A DNA stretch of 64,000 bases from Symmetrospora coprosmae (GCA_008802785.1 VUYT01000013.1:419959-483958); one strand, 5' to 3'. Positions 21,351 through 33,700 are shown, counted from the first letter of the stretch. Made by a program: numbers and translations. The notes: generated by a model from the sequence alone, not told the origin.

Positions 21351-22757
21351 TCATCGAATGCGTCTCATGCGCTTGACCGGAACGAGCGGGTTGTGTCTGA
21401 CGCCAGGAGCCGACGCAGCGACCACGGCGACAGCAGTAGCAGCTGAAGCTGGAGGATTGGTGATGCTCTCGCTGAGCGGCGTGGCCTCCGCAAGGTTCTC
21501 GACGGCAGGCACGGCTGCCTCCGCCTGAGCGCTCTCGCTCGCATTCTGGACCTCCGCTGCGGGCACCCCAGCATCCACAACAAACTCGCTTAGCCCCGCA
21601 GCCGAAGCCATGCCGCCTTCAGCAGCGAGAGTGAGCACGCTCGGCTGACCGGGCGCATTCTGCGTGTTGCGGTTGTTGGCCTTGGTCGACGTGCGCAGGC
21701 TGCGATACGCCGCGACGCTCAGTGGGATGGCCTTTTCGGCAACATACCACTCGACCGTCTCGCTGCAGGGTGGGGTCGTGAGCGAGCCCCCATATCGGAA
21801 GAAGCTCTGCTCGGGTACCCCAGCCAGAAACTCGGAGAAGTCGAGGATAGGGATCTGCATGAGGAGACGCGTCAGGACGCGTGCACAGTCGCACCGGGGA
21901 ATGCCAGCAGACTCACCGTGGTGGACGACCCTTCCTCGGCGATCTCGTTCAGCTGAGCGAAGGCCGTCTCAAGCATCGGCGTCGTTGCGTCTGCGCTCAT
22001 CTCGATCATAAAGGCGACTACAGCGATCTGGTTCGGGTCGGCTGTGGGACGGCAGAAAGCGACTACAGTCAGGAAACCTGCCCTCGGACGAATGGGTGCA
22101 GATCGTTTGAAACCGACCGGCCGATTTGAAGACCATGTGCATCTCGCCATCAGCGTGAGCGAGATTCACTCGGTGCTCAGACGGGGTGTGGAAGTGGAAT
22201 TGGGCCAGGTCCCAGGTGCTGTTTGTCGGGTCATCGGCAGCCTGGAGTGTGCCGCTGGCCACAACCTCAACTGCGGTAGGCCGAAACAGACGAAGCTGCC
22301 GATCAGCTAACACTCGATACTCAGGAAGAAGAGCGGGCCCACCAGTCGTGCCCAGGTTCTCAAAGACGACGTCGGTACCGACGGGCATGTCGAGCCTGAC
22401 CGAGCCCGGGCCTGCAGACAGGAAAGACTGGTCCAGGAGGATGGGCGACTGCCTCATGCCCTATTTGTTCGAAGGACGTGGCGCATCAGCACGAAAGCGG
22501 CAACGCATGCAATCGCGTATGGGACCTACGGTAGCACAGAGGCTAAAGTCTGCAGACAGGTGCGCCCAGTTCAGCGGACCGTCTGCAATGCCATAGCCGA
22601 AGGCCGGCTTCTCCGCTTCCATCTCAGCAGGAATGGACGCATTGCCCTCCTGTCGGCGATACAAGGTGTGGTGAGGCAGCCTGTGACCGCAGAATGCGCG
22701 AGCCGAAGGGATGAGCGAGAGAAGGGGGAGCAGGCCGGCTGCAGACAAGGAGAACAT
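21351..22757 (-). CDS. secreted alpha-class carbonic anhydrase
   Basis: Four exons on the minus strand: 22530-22757, 22118-22460, 21917-22041 and 21351-21854, giving 399 residues. The enzyme interconverts CO2 and bicarbonate with a zinc ion. A signal peptide (MFSLSAAGLLPLLSLIPSARA) is followed by NWAHLS, the QSPI motif, and the zinc-ligand strand QFHFHTPSEH; the third His lies in GEMHMVF. The substrate pocket motif SLTTPPCSETV is in the last exon. Introns were placed to keep these motifs continuous. After the domain, about 110 residues of Ala/Ser/Glu/Val-rich low-complexity sequence end in a basic KRMRRIR. Alpha-type enzymes in fungi are typically extracellular or wall-bound. The start codon lies 510 bp from the stop of the neighbouring siderophore transporter. 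Confidence 0.93.
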
Positions 22758-23267
22758 GGTCAAGGAGAGCAGGTGTGAGAGGCAGAAGGCGAGCACGACC
22801 AGCGCGCGGAGAAACGAAAGGGCTTTTTTGGGGAGTACGACCAGCGTAGATGTACGAGACAGTTGCAGAATCAAGGAAGAGAGATGCTCCTCAGAACTCC
22901 ACCACCTCGTGAGGGAGGGCCGGATCGGCGTACCCCATGCAGGTTGCCCTGCTCCCTGCCCGTCCTGCAGCGCGGAGACAGGTCGACAGGATACAAGTAC
23001 TGTAGCTTGCTCTTGGCGCTTGCTCCAGACCGTCGGACTTCTTTGTAAATATAGCACCTCCGTCCATCGTTGTCAAGAAGACCACTCGAGCGGGAAAAGG
23101 TGCCAAAGCTGGACAGCCCGTACTTTCGCCACCGGAGTAGTCCATGCAACTTCAATACATTGCAGCATTGTCTCCAAGTTAGCACGAATGACTTGCCTAC
23201 CTCCCGTCTACGTGAAGCTCTACCGAACAACCATCACAACCGACAAATGAAGACTAACCGCCATTTC
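22758..23267. other. 510-bp intergenic region
   Basis: Upstream of the carbonic anhydrase start and downstream of the transporter stop (both genes on the minus strand). No gene seen; presumably the carbonic anhydrase promoter. Confidence 0.5.
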
Positions 23268-25546
23268 CTAGAACAGCGTACCCTTGGTCTGGTTCAATTT
23301 TGCGACATTGATGTTCTTGATGATGAACACCGAGACGAGAGTGAGCGCCGTGAAGGATGTCCCGGCGATGAGCATGCGCTTCTGGGCGTAGCCGTATGCG
23401 AGCTCGATGGCGTCTCGGGTCGCGTCGCCTTTGGGGTAGCTGAGCTGCACGGTGAGGTCGCCGTAGATGTCTGCAAGGAACTCTTGTGACTCGGCGGGGA
23501 GGTACCGCTCGAGCGCGACGGGAAAGGTGTGGGTCCAGATGGCGCCCGAGATGGTGCTGCCGACACTGCCGCCGATCCAGCCCATCATTGAGAGCATCGC
23601 TAGCGTTGCTGCAATGTTCTGGTGCGAGAGACCGCCCGCCATGATGGCGACCTGCTCGACGATGATCATAGCTACGAGGCTAGGGCGTTAGTTGTTGCTT
23701 GTGTCGTTGTGCGATATCCGCCAGCTCAGAACACGCACTGGATCCACCGAATGACATGAGGACCTGGCAGAACACGAGCCTGTACAGGATAATATGCCTG
23801 TCAGCTCTGACCCAATGACGGTGACTCCTGTCCGGGAGAGAGTGTGTCTGCACTAACCATCCGACCGAGAAGCCGGGCCTTCGGAAGTAAATCATCAGGC
23901 CCTGAGCGAGGATGTAGAGCGGGACGGCGCCAAAAAGGAGCCACTTGAAGTAGCCCGTCTTCTTGATAAGGATGCCGACGACGAAGAGCCAGACGCCCGA
24001 GACGACGTCGAACGTGTTGCCGACGTAGCCAGCAGTCGAGATTGAGAGGCCCGACACGACCTGGAGGAAGGAGGAGAAGTAGCTTGCCCACGCGTAGTAC
24101 GCGACCTGGTACGAGAAGGCGAGCAGGCACGAGCCGAGGATCGTCCGGTCCTTGAGGAAGCGGTACGGCAGGAACGGCTTGGGCGAGATGAAGCGCTGGG
24201 ATGCGGCGAAGAGGCCCAGGAGAACGATGCCCAGGACGATCATGGCGACGATGTAGCCCGTCTTCCAGCCATTGGGAGCAGCGTCTGCGAGCGAGAACGG
24301 CAAGAGGAAGATGACGAGGCCAGCTGCAAGTAGGAAGCATCCAAGCACTGCAAGGGCACATTCTCTTAGCCGGATGCGATATCTCCTAGTGGCAGATATG
24401 GCCACTCACCGTCAAACTCGATGACGTAGAAGCGGATGTTCTCAAGAAGCGTGCGTCCGCTCTTCTCCTTGACGATGAGACCCTCCTCGACAGCTCTTCG
24501 CTCCCAGTACTTGAGGACCAGGAAGAGAGGCGATGCCGCGACCGGCAGGATGATGGCGAACGCGCCGAATGCCCATCGCCAGTTGCTCTCATAGAAGCCC
24601 TCAGCAGCCTTGGGTCCGGCAAATGCAGTGATCATACTGCAGAGAGGGGCTGACGTGTCAGCTTACTGCTAGGCCGTATCGATACCGCTCGGTAGGCGAC
24701 GTACTAGGGACTGCTCGTGAAGGCAAAAGCGATACCTCGAGAGCTGATCCTACTGGTAGACGAGGTCAGGATGTCGATGCTGAAAGTCATCCCAGCAAAG
24801 CCGACAGAGTAGAAGACCTATCGCGAATGGTCACGTCACACAGGTCAGCGATGTCACGGTCTTGAGCGGACTGCGGGCGGATGCGCACCTGAGCCGCGCA
24901 GTACTCATAGATGCTCTTTGTGGAGGCCATGAGGATGAGACCAAGTGTCGCAAGTGCGACCATGCTCGCAAAGGCATTGGATCGGCCAAAGATGTCGGAT
25001 AGTTTTGCGACTGGAAAGTAGAGGGCGGCGTTGAAGGAGCTCGCGACTACGGTGATGACTGGCAGGAGCGAGTGTTGCTCAAAGCCTGACACGACGTAGG
25101 GCGAGAGACCACCAGTGAGAGAAGACTGGAAGGCATTGACGAAGTACATCATGAACATGCTGCGAGCGTAGCACACGTCAGTAATGCGGCAATAGAACAA
25201 GAGCGGAAAGTCAGACGCCGACTCACCACACGTAGACAGTGATCAAGGCCTTCTTATCCCAGATGGAAGTGATGGCCTCCATCTCTGCTACTCCAGCCTG
25301 CTTCTCCATGGCAGAGGCCGCCGAGCCATCATCTGCTGCGGAAACGGAGGGCAGTTCGGGAGAATGATCGGATCCAAGCTCGATGTCCTTGCGGTCCTCA
25401 GATGGTGAGCCGGGCGCGCTGCTTTTCGCGTCGTCGTGTGAGTCCGAGGATGTCTCCAAGGTGGCCTCAGCGGCGTTTCGGGAGCTGGCGGCTGTCGCGA
25501 CGGCAGAGCGTCGGAAGCGCAGGAGGTTCCTTCCTGACTGCATCAT
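23268..25546 (-). CDS. siderophore-iron transporter (major facilitator superfamily, Sit1/Arn/Mir type)
   Basis: Seven exons on the minus strand: 25227-25546, 24889-25159, 24705-24817, 24410-24636, 23858-24347, 23739-23779 and 23268-23671, giving 621 residues, normal for this 14-helix group. The N-terminal 95 residues are acidic and cytosolic (SDSHDDAKSSAPGSPSEDRK). The first helix ends MFMMYFVNAFQSSLTGGLSPY, and the loop KLSDIFGRSNAF is the MFS signature. VGFAGMTFSIDIL, GIAFAFTSSPYMITAFAGP and NWRWAFGAFAIILPV are typical of the siderophore branch. The last exon has SHQNIAATLAMLSMMGWIGG and YAQKRMLIAG. By family it imports Fe(III)-siderophore complexes by proton symport. The exact siderophore cannot be read from the sequence. 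No siderophore synthetase is in the window. Confidence 0.88.
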
Positions 25547-26678
25547 GTTGGAGGTGCGTCTAGCTGAGCTTATGTGTGCTGCTCAAGGAGAGAAGGAGGA
25601 GGAGGAGGGAAAAGGAAACCGGCTTTGATGCAGCAAAGAAAGGCGAGATGAGTCGCTGCAGGGGAAGATGTTCGGAAGAGAGGAAGAGGAGGGAGGGCTT
25701 TCGGGGCGGACAGGCACAATCTCTGATCAGATTACTTTTCACTTTCTGATCCGCCGTCTCGCCCTTGCGCAGTCCGTTCCAGAGCTCGACTTTGCCCGCC
25801 CCACCCCGTCTGTTCGGCCTTCAAGTTGCAACGCGCGCGCTGCAGCTGCGCCGTGGTTGGGTTCAGCTGCGCTGCGTCCGCACCCGCACCCGGGGCTGGC
25901 TCGACACACCTGCAAGTTGGCTTGGCCGGCAGCTCACGGCATGTGCTGATCCTGCTCCGGTCGGTCAGACCCCGCTTGCTGCAGTTCTGCGGGAACGGGC
26001 GAGGTCGCTAAATCAGGCCCAGGCCTGATGGATCCACGCGATCCCCCCAATCTGATAAGTTTTTTGATCTGATCGGTACCTTGATCTCGGCCCGAGCCCT
26101 GGTGGCCCGGTCCTTCACCGACTCACCTTTCCCCCTCGAACTCTGCCAGTCCGTCTCACGTCCCGGGTATTTCACGCATGCCCGCAGCTCATCTGAATTC
26201 TGGTTCTGCATCAGCCGAGGCGCAGAGTCAGGCGGAGTGTACATACTTTGCGCTCACCAGGCGTGTTTTCTGGCCACCGGACTCTGCTGCACGAGTGCAT
26301 TGGAATCACAGAGGCTCATTAGCATCATCAATCTACGCATTCGTGGCTTCTGTGCTCATCGGTGCTTTGTCTTCTATCTATCTCGGATGTCAGAAGATGG
26401 CCGTGCATTTGGCAGCCGAGAGAGGCGGTGGCAGCGTCGCACGAGCTGCCGGACCCAGCTACGACTGATCGAGCGAGGGAAGCAGGCTGGCCTAGCGGCT
26501 ACAAAGTTTACGAATCCTTTATCGGTACGGTGGGTCGTGTCGTGTGTATATATGTGCGGCAGAGGTGCCTCGGATGTCACCTCCAGTCCCTCTCTCCCCT
26601 CGTGACGGCTGCAGCGAACGCCGACCGGGCTGACGCCCGTCGCGCTCTTCTGCTGCGGGCCGCTCCTCGCCAAGAGCA
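25547..26678. other. 1.1-kb intergenic region
   Basis: Upstream of the siderophore transporter start and downstream of the FIS1 stop. It contains GA-rich and C-rich runs but no coding evidence. A plus-strand open frame around 26081-26605 has no recognisable motif and was not called. Regulatory sites for an iron-responsive GATA factor would be expected here, but I did not identify a convincing pair. Confidence 0.45.
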
Positions 26679-27139
26679 TCACCTCCGCATCTTCTGCAAT
26701 GCAGCAATGGTGATGCCTCCAATGATGGCGACTGCTCCGCCGGCCAGCGCCATGCCAATGAGGCCCTCCTTCTTCACGTCTTCGTCGATGAGGCGGTTGA
26801 GTGACAGAGCCTGCATGTTCTGCGGCTCCTTCTGCAGCAGCTTTGCCGTGAACTTCTTGGACTCCGTGTAGTTCTTGAGCTTGTAGTGGCCGAGTGCGAG
26901 GTAGTAGAGGCACTCTCGCCGCCGACTTGGCTCGTGCTCGTAGATGTCTGGCGGCGTGAGCGATGTATGAGACGGGCCGCACATCACTGATGGACACTTA
27001 GGAGACGGCACGCACCCATGAGCAGGCTGATGCCATTCTTGACTTGCTCGTCGCGTTCGCTGCGCACCAGGCCCCTGCACCCCGGCAGGCAAGCAAGCAC
27101 ATCCACGTCAGTCGGTTCATCACGCGTCAGACCACGATG

Positions 27140-27173
<34 letters not shown>

Positions 27174-27379
27174 GACGAGAACGAGCAAACCCACCACGCT
27201 AGGTTGAACTTTGTCTGTATGCTGATGTACCCCTTGTCCTGCTCCAACATGTACTGGTCCTGCAGGACGCCCAGCTCGTCCGGGGAGAGCGAGTGTTCGG
27301 CGTCGATGGCGTACGGCAGGTCGGCCTCCTCGCCCTGGTTGGCAGCGGGGGCCTTGCCCTTGAGTCTTTGCGTGGCCAT
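26679..27379 (-). CDS. FIS1: mitochondrial fission protein Fis1
   Basis: Three exons on the minus strand: 27195-27379, 27016-27074 and 26679-26947, giving 170 residues, close to the usual 150-160. Fis1 sits in the outer mitochondrial (and peroxisomal) membrane and takes part in recruiting the dynamin Dnm1. Visible features are [13 protein letters not shown] spanning the first splice, [13 protein letters not shown], a TPR-like repeat [19 protein letters not shown], and [17 protein letters not shown] tail anchor [20 protein letters not shown] follows, ending in the basic KMRR that directs mitochondrial insertion. The first intron carries a perfect (CAG)10 run on the plus strand. Confidence 0.95.
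27141..27170. repeat. (CAG)10 trinucleotide microsatellite inside FIS1 intron 1
   Basis: Ten perfect CAG units on the plus strand, read as GCT/CTG on the FIS1 transcript. They lie in the intron at 27075-27194, so they are not translated. Confidence 0.97.
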
Positions 27380-28399
27380 GTTCTGCGAGTGTCAGCTGGG
27401 TGGTTTGTGCTGCGTCGACGGAAGCGAGAAGAGCGCGAGCACGGGTGAGGCGACTGCAGTGCGGTGTCGGGTCAGCGCAGGACTGCCACGAGAGTTGGGT
27501 GACCGCGAACCGGGGACCTTCACAGGAGGCCTACAGGCTTACGAAACGTCTATACACGTCACAGATCAGCATTGTTGATGAGCACCCATTGCAAACTTGC
27601 GACGCCGTCTCCACAGCGATTGCCACCGACGTCAGCATCAACCTGCCCTGCCCGGCGGAGTGGGAGCGGGCCAGCAGCGAGGCACGCTGCGACGGCGAGC
27701 CAGCAGAGGACTGAGATTGCCCGGAGAGCGTCTACTGTACAGTCTGCTGCTGCGGCTGCTGTACAATAAACGTCTGCTGCTTCGTGTCTGACGGCTGTCG
27801 AGGCCCTGTGAGGAGCTCGCGGGTGACGGCACAGCCTGCCTGCAGCCTGCCCGCTGCTCGTCCCCTCGCCTCCGCGGTCGCCGGTGGGCTGGGGCCGCTC
27901 TCAAATTTTGGGCCTGTCCCCTCGTCGTCTCCTCGCCCCTCTGCTTTCTACTCCCTCGTCGAACAACCAGCATCAAGGAGCATATAAAAAAGCACATCTA
28001 GGCAGGCTGCACTCTACGGCATCTACATAGTTCCATCCATCCATCCCTTCCCCTCTCTCGTTCCAAGTCGACCCGCTTGGACTCGAGGGGAACAACTAGA
28101 CAAGACGACCCCTTACCGCTTCCTGCGGCTGTTCACGGCGAACGACGCTCTCCAGCCTCCCTGACGGGGACATAGCACACCCACTGCCCTCAAGTTGCCT
28201 GGGTACCTAGGGACCAGGCCCCAAAGCCGCATACAGTAACCGCTCAATCAGCCACTCAAGATCGCCGTCGCCGGGGCCGCGTCCAATCAACCGTCGGACA
28301 CGGACACACACGTACACTCGCCGGCCATCGCAGAAAAGCACACACAGCCACTGCAAAAGCCTTCTCTCGCTGGCTGCTACACATCTTGTGAACACGGGA
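27380..28399. other. divergent FIS1/ornithine decarboxylase intergenic region with long leader
   Basis: The start codons are 1,020 bp apart. A TATA-like box at 27983 suggests transcription of the decarboxylase gene begins near 28015. The 28000-28399 stretch contains no ATG on the plus strand, so the leader would be about 0.4 kb and free of upstream AUGs. Confidence 0.5.
27983..27990 (+). promoter_or_regulatory. TATA-box-like element upstream of ornithine decarboxylase
   Basis: TATAAAAA in a GC-rich region, about 410 bp before the start codon, followed by pyrimidine-rich sequence (28029-28064) typical of fungal start sites. Assignment to the plus-strand gene is inference. Confidence 0.45.
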
Positions 28400-30192
28400 A
28401 TGGCAACAGCCATCTACTCTTGCTACCCTGGAGCAGTCGAAAACGCTTACAGCGCCGACAGCAGCTTCATCCAGCACTACAGAAAGCGCTCGTTCGGCGC
28501 AAACACAGCCACAGCGCACCACCAGCAGCAGCAGCAGGAGAAGGAGAAGGAGCACGGCCATGGATCCATTCATGCGCTGAGCGCTACCAGCGCGCACCGC
28601 TCGGTGCCTTCGCCCGCCCAGCTCTCCATCTCGCCGCCCGTTCACTCGAATGGCTTTCTCGGCGGCAGGAGCAAGCGTTCGCACGATGGGGCCCACCAGC
28701 ACCACCAGCCCATTCCCGCCATCCACTCGCTGAGCGTCATCGACACGTTCCGCAAAGTGCTCGATGGCATTGACATGGACGACTGCGACGCCGCGGGCGA
28801 GAACGCTTTCCTCGTGTGCGACATCAAGCGCGTATGGGACAGGTACCAGCTGTGGCAGCGCGAGCTGGGGGACCGCGTCGAGGCCTTCTTTGCCGTTAAA
28901 TGCAACCCGGACCCGGTCCTCATCCAGCTCATGGCTCGCCTCGGCCTGGGTTTCGACTGCGCCTCGCACCAGGAGATCTCGTCCGTCCTCGCCCACGGCG
29001 TCGACCCAGACAAGATCATCTACGCCAACCCGTGCAAGGCAGCATCGTTCATCCGTCACGCAGCCAAGCAGAACGTCCAGATGATGACGTTCGACAACGC
29101 CGACGAGCTTGTAAAGATCAAAAAGTACCACCCAACTGCTAAGATGGTCCTGCGCATCCTCACGGACGACAGCGGATCGCTGTGCAAGCTCGGCCTCAAG
29201 TTCGGAGCGCCCCTCGGCGAGGTCAGGCCGCTCCTGCAGAAGGCAAAGGAGCTCGGCGTGGACGTCATTGGCATCTCGTTCCACGTTGGCAGCGGGTGCA
29301 CCAACCCCGCTCTCTTCGGTGATGCCGTCGAGCGCGCCCGATGGGCTTTCGACATAGGCGCTGAGCTCGGGTTTGAGTTCACGCTACTCGACATCGGGGG
29401 CGGCTTTGGCGGAGACAACTTTGTCCAGATTGCCTCGGTCGTCCGGCCCGTCATCGAGCGCCTATTCCCCAAGGATGAAGGCATCCGGGTCATCGCAGAG
29501 CCAGGGCGGTACTTTGTCTCGGAGGCATTCGAGATGGCCACCAACATTATCGCTCGGCGCGGCAAGGGCACAGCCATAAAGGACGAGGAGGACGACGAGG
29601 AGCTCGAGGAGCTTACCGCCTGCGACCCAGACGAGGAGGAGGCCATCGTCATGTGTGAGTTGGCCTACATCCTGACCCCCCTGCCGCGCATAAGGGCACG
29701 AGACTGCCTGGCGCGTGCTAATGTCTCCGTGCCAACTCACAGACTACATCAATGACGGCGTGTACGGCGCATTCAACTGCACCATGTTCGACCACCAGGT
29801 CGTGCACCCCGAGGTCATGACCATTGACGGGCAGTTCGTCTTGCAACCGGCACTGGCGACGGACGAGGCCGCCTACGAGCCTTGCAGCGTCTGGGGACCG
29901 ACATGCGACTCCATCGACTGCGTCAGCAAGCTCTCGTACCTCCCTACAAAGCAGCTCCGCGTGGGCGACTGGCTGCGGTGGGAGAGCATGGGCGCATACA
30001 CGATCTGCGCAGCCAGCCAGGTGAGCACGCTCCATGGTGGGGGTCATCATGAAAAGAAATCGGTCGCGGTACTAACGCTTCGCGCCCGTTCCTACGATTG
30101 CGCAGTTCAACGGCTTCAAGCAGGCAAAGGTCGTCTACTGCATCGATGCCGATCCCTACACTGAGGCGCAGATCCGCCGCTTGCTCAACTAG
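28400..30192 (+). CDS. SPE1: ornithine decarboxylase
   Basis: Exons: 28400-29654, 29743-30020 and 30106-30192, giving 539 residues. The enzyme decarboxylates ornithine to putrescine, the first committed step of polyamine synthesis, using pyridoxal phosphate. The cofactor Lys is in FFAVKCNPD (near residue 167). Other landmarks are ISFHVGSGC, LDIGGGFGG, VIAEPGRYFVSEAF, the active-site Cys in VWGPTCDSID, and YYINDGVYGAFNC formed across the first splice. The first 115 residues carry extra low-complexity sequence (a run of Gln, then His/Ser-rich), and an acidic insertion (DEEDDEELEELTACDPDEEE) precedes the YYINDG block. Turnover by antizyme is usual for this family, but the degradation signal cannot be confirmed here. 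Confidence 0.96.
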
Positions 30193-30764
30193 GCTGGATG
30201 CCTCCAGCACATGACGCGATCTTCATTCGCGTCAAAAAGCGCTCATGTCAAAGAGTGCAGCTCTCTTTCCTGTAGTCTCGGTCTCGTTCATGCGCAGCTT
30301 TCACCATATGTAGCGACTCGCACCGACGTATCGCATGCATGCACATCTGTTTAATCCTCTGCAATGCACATACAGCGCAATGACAACAGCATTGTCACTG
30401 CGGATGCCCGTGCCGACGCGCCTATAACTGACAAGATTCGGTAGCCTGTCTTCACAGATCCGATCCGCATCACTTTCATGTTTGCTTGCTATCTGCCATT
30501 GCAGAGAAAGTGGAGATCAAGCTCTAGGGGCGAAATACAGCAACGAGCTGGGTATGGCATGCGATGAACTGCGCGGCAGCGACAGACAAACAATGCGACA
30601 TATGCACAGAGAGGACATTCCAAGCGATTACGCAGGCCAGGACGGAGTCGTGTCGGGGTTGTGGGGTGAACGAGCCGCGGACACATTGCTGACGGACGCT
30701 GTCGAGTCTATTTTATGGAAGGTGGAAGGGGGAGGAACGAGTACATTACTCGATGTGAGGGAGC
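30193..30764. other. intergenic region between convergent stops
   Basis: 570 bp between the decarboxylase and RhoGAP stop codons. No gene seen. Confidence 0.5.
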
Positions 30765-33700
30765 TCAGCGTCTTCCGGGGAAGTTGCTCTCTGCGTGACG
30801 CGGGCTTGCTGGCAACCCGGGGCTGCGCAGCGGACTGTTCGGGTACAGGTGCTGGCGAGGCGACGAGGCGGACGATATGGAAGGGCTCTTCGGCTGTCCC
30901 TGCTGCTGCTGGCTCCAATGATCGCCTGATGGATACGACACGTTGTCCGAGGGAGTGACGTCCACCGTGAGCTTGTGACGCCGATTCTTGACCGTCTCTT
31001 CATCGTAGCCACCACCCTCGCGCCGGGAATGGTCATTGTGGTGCTGGTACAGCCCGCCATCCGCGCCAGACTCAGACTCGTATGCGTCCTCTTCCTCGGG
31101 AGCGACTGCAGGTGAGGCACTAGTGAGACAACACTTGGACTTGGGCAGTATTCGAAATGCGGACCCACCGTCAAGATCGCTGCTCGGCTCGAGAAGCCTG
31201 TCTGCCCCGCTCTGTGTGAAGAGCGTAGAGTTCCGGCTCCGACGACGCGCGCCGCTACTCTGCGTGCGCTGCCGTGCACTACTTTGCTCTGGAGCATGCT
31301 CATCTTGGACTTGCGGCTTGGTCTCGCCATCCTCGGCGGCTTCGTCCTCGTCAATCTCGCGGAAAATGCGGTCGAATTCATTGATGAACAAGCTGAAGAG
31401 GGCTAAGGTTGCGAGTGGTGCATGTCAGCATCGCCCACGCCCACGAGGTGATAGACCGCAGCACACGACTCACTGGCTGGGATGGCCAACGTTGGTGAGA
31501 ACACGATGCCCATATTGCGGATGTTCATCTTGTTCGTCTGCTCCTCCCGCACAATATTGACGAGGTGCGCCGATAGGAAGCGGAGCGCGGAATAGTTGGC
31601 AACCGGAAGTAGAGTGACCAGGCGGGAGATCTCGCGTATCTTATGCTTGGGCTGCTCGATCTCGTTGGCGCGGATGAAGTCCGGGTTGAGCTCCGAGGTA
31701 AAGATATGCACGGGCAGCTCGCGAAAGAACGTCTTGAGCAGGCCGGCGACTGCATGCGGATCATAGTACTCGGTCGTGAGGTCTACGTCCCCCTCAGCAT
31801 TGAAGCGGTCCTTGAGTGCCTTGATGACGGCCGAGCTGCCAGACATGCGGTAGATGCCTTCTTCGCTCTCAGCCTTGACCGAGCTGAGATACTGCACGCA
31901 GCGGAAGACGACCGCCGGCAAATCGGAGTCTTCGCGAACCCGAGCAACATCCACTGCCTCTTGGATGGGCACGCCAAAGACTGGGCGAGCAGGAGCTGCG
32001 CTGACATCTCGGCGTTCTGACATTCGCACACGTGTGCATCTTAGCCATGCCCTCAATGGGTTGCGGCTCATCTGGAAGCTACTCACCTTGACGTCTGTCA
32101 GCAAAGCCCCAAAAGGACGACTTGACCTTGTTGCTGCGTTCTACCTTGCGCTTGAAGTCGGCGCCAATAGGCGCTCCACCCGAAGGCCCCGAAATTTTGA
32201 TCCTCTTCTCGGGGCTCTTGGGTCGAGAGGATGGCGGCAAATGGGGCTGGGACGCTGCCGACACGTCGGCATCGGAGGCCGATACAGTGTTAGCCAGTCT
32301 GAGGTGCGGGTTGGCAGCGCCCGTCGTTCCGTGCAACGAAGGGTGGCTGTCCGAGTCGGCCAGTTGGCTGAGGTTGGCAGGGAGGGACGAGGATGAGGGC
32401 ATGTCTGACCCATACGGTGCGCGGCGGAATCCCCCTCTCTGACCCGCGGCAGGCAGGTCGTCTGTTACACCAGACGCGACCGAAGACTGCCCCGCCGACT
32501 GCTCGCGGCGATGCTGCTGCTCCCGTGCGTCGGCCATCCGCGCTGGCTCGCCATACACCGGGCCTGTGAACACCTTCTGATTGCGCGAGTCAGGCGGACC
32601 CTGCGAGTTTGACTGGGCTGATCCTCTCCCGCTCTCGGCTTCCTTTGACGACTTGCGAGCAGACTGCTGATATTGCTGCTGCCGAAGCCTTTCGGCGTGG
32701 TTCGGTGGGCGTTGCTCGGTGCCGCCCGTGCCGCCTGCATGCGAGTCCGACCGCAAGACTGATGCACCCGTGGCGGCGTGAGTAGGGATGGCTGCGATGG
32801 TGTCCGGCACATACTCGCCCGTCAGACAGCAGACAAGCATGTTGACCCAGGCGTCGCGCTCCTCGTCGCTCTCGGCACATAAGATGTGATCCGTCTCCTC
32901 GCCTGTCTTATCCTTGGCGCGGATGAGAAACGCGTGTCGAATCGAGTCGTCCCCGCCAGTCTGCTTGGTGTTCTGTCGTCCGATATTTGCGTCCTTGATG
33001 TCGATAGAGCCAAGATGCTGGCCTCCGGGCTGATGTCATAATAGCGAACGTTAGCTGGTCTGCTGCAGCGGCCCACACGAGTCGAGCCCTCGTACCCAAC
33101 GCACCGTGTCGTAGTACTCCAGCATACGACCCTGCAAGACATAGTAGCGTGTTGTCCATCCACCGAAATTCCTGCCTTTCTTGGTGAGGTAGCCCGCCTT
33201 GTAGCCCGGGTTGCTCACGGGCGCCGAACGGTCCGAGACTATGTTCGTCGTTAGGAACACGCACAGCTCGCTCCGCTCAGGCAGCATGGTCGCGTCGCAG
33301 AGCGCTGCAAGATACTTCTGTAGGTCCTTCTTTCGCTGATCGACTTTGCTCGGCGCATGGTCTTTGAAGAGGTGCTTGTCCGGCAGGCCAGGAAGCTTGC
33401 GCACATTGCTCTTTGGGTTCTTGGCACGGATAGCGGCGTCCAGCACCTGCGTGTCGTTCCAGGATTTTTCGACGATCCACACTTTCGGCACGCCAGACGG
33501 GATGAGGCCTCCATGCGGATCGCCTGACGGGATGCTCGACGCCTTCACCGAGACGCGAACATGGAAGATGACGACCTCCCTCCCTCTGTCGACAATCTTG
33601 ATGTTGGAGGCAACGACCTCGGTGACTACGGCACTGAGGAGGCTGGGGACTAGCGCGACACACTTTGCCGGAGCTTGAGGTGGCTGCTGCTGCTGTGTCC

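Noticed and set aside
22711-23250. 179-codon plus-strand frame near the carbonic anhydrase start
   Set aside because: Partly antisense to the carbonic anhydrase first exon and promoter; no recognisable domain.
26081-26605. 174-codon plus-strand frame between the transporter and FIS1
   Set aside because: No start context, motif or splice support; composition like the surrounding non-coding DNA.
28256-29284. 342-codon minus-strand frame opposite ornithine decarboxylase
   Set aside because: Mirror of a strongly codon-biased gene; no domain, and the sense strand is unequivocally the decarboxylase.
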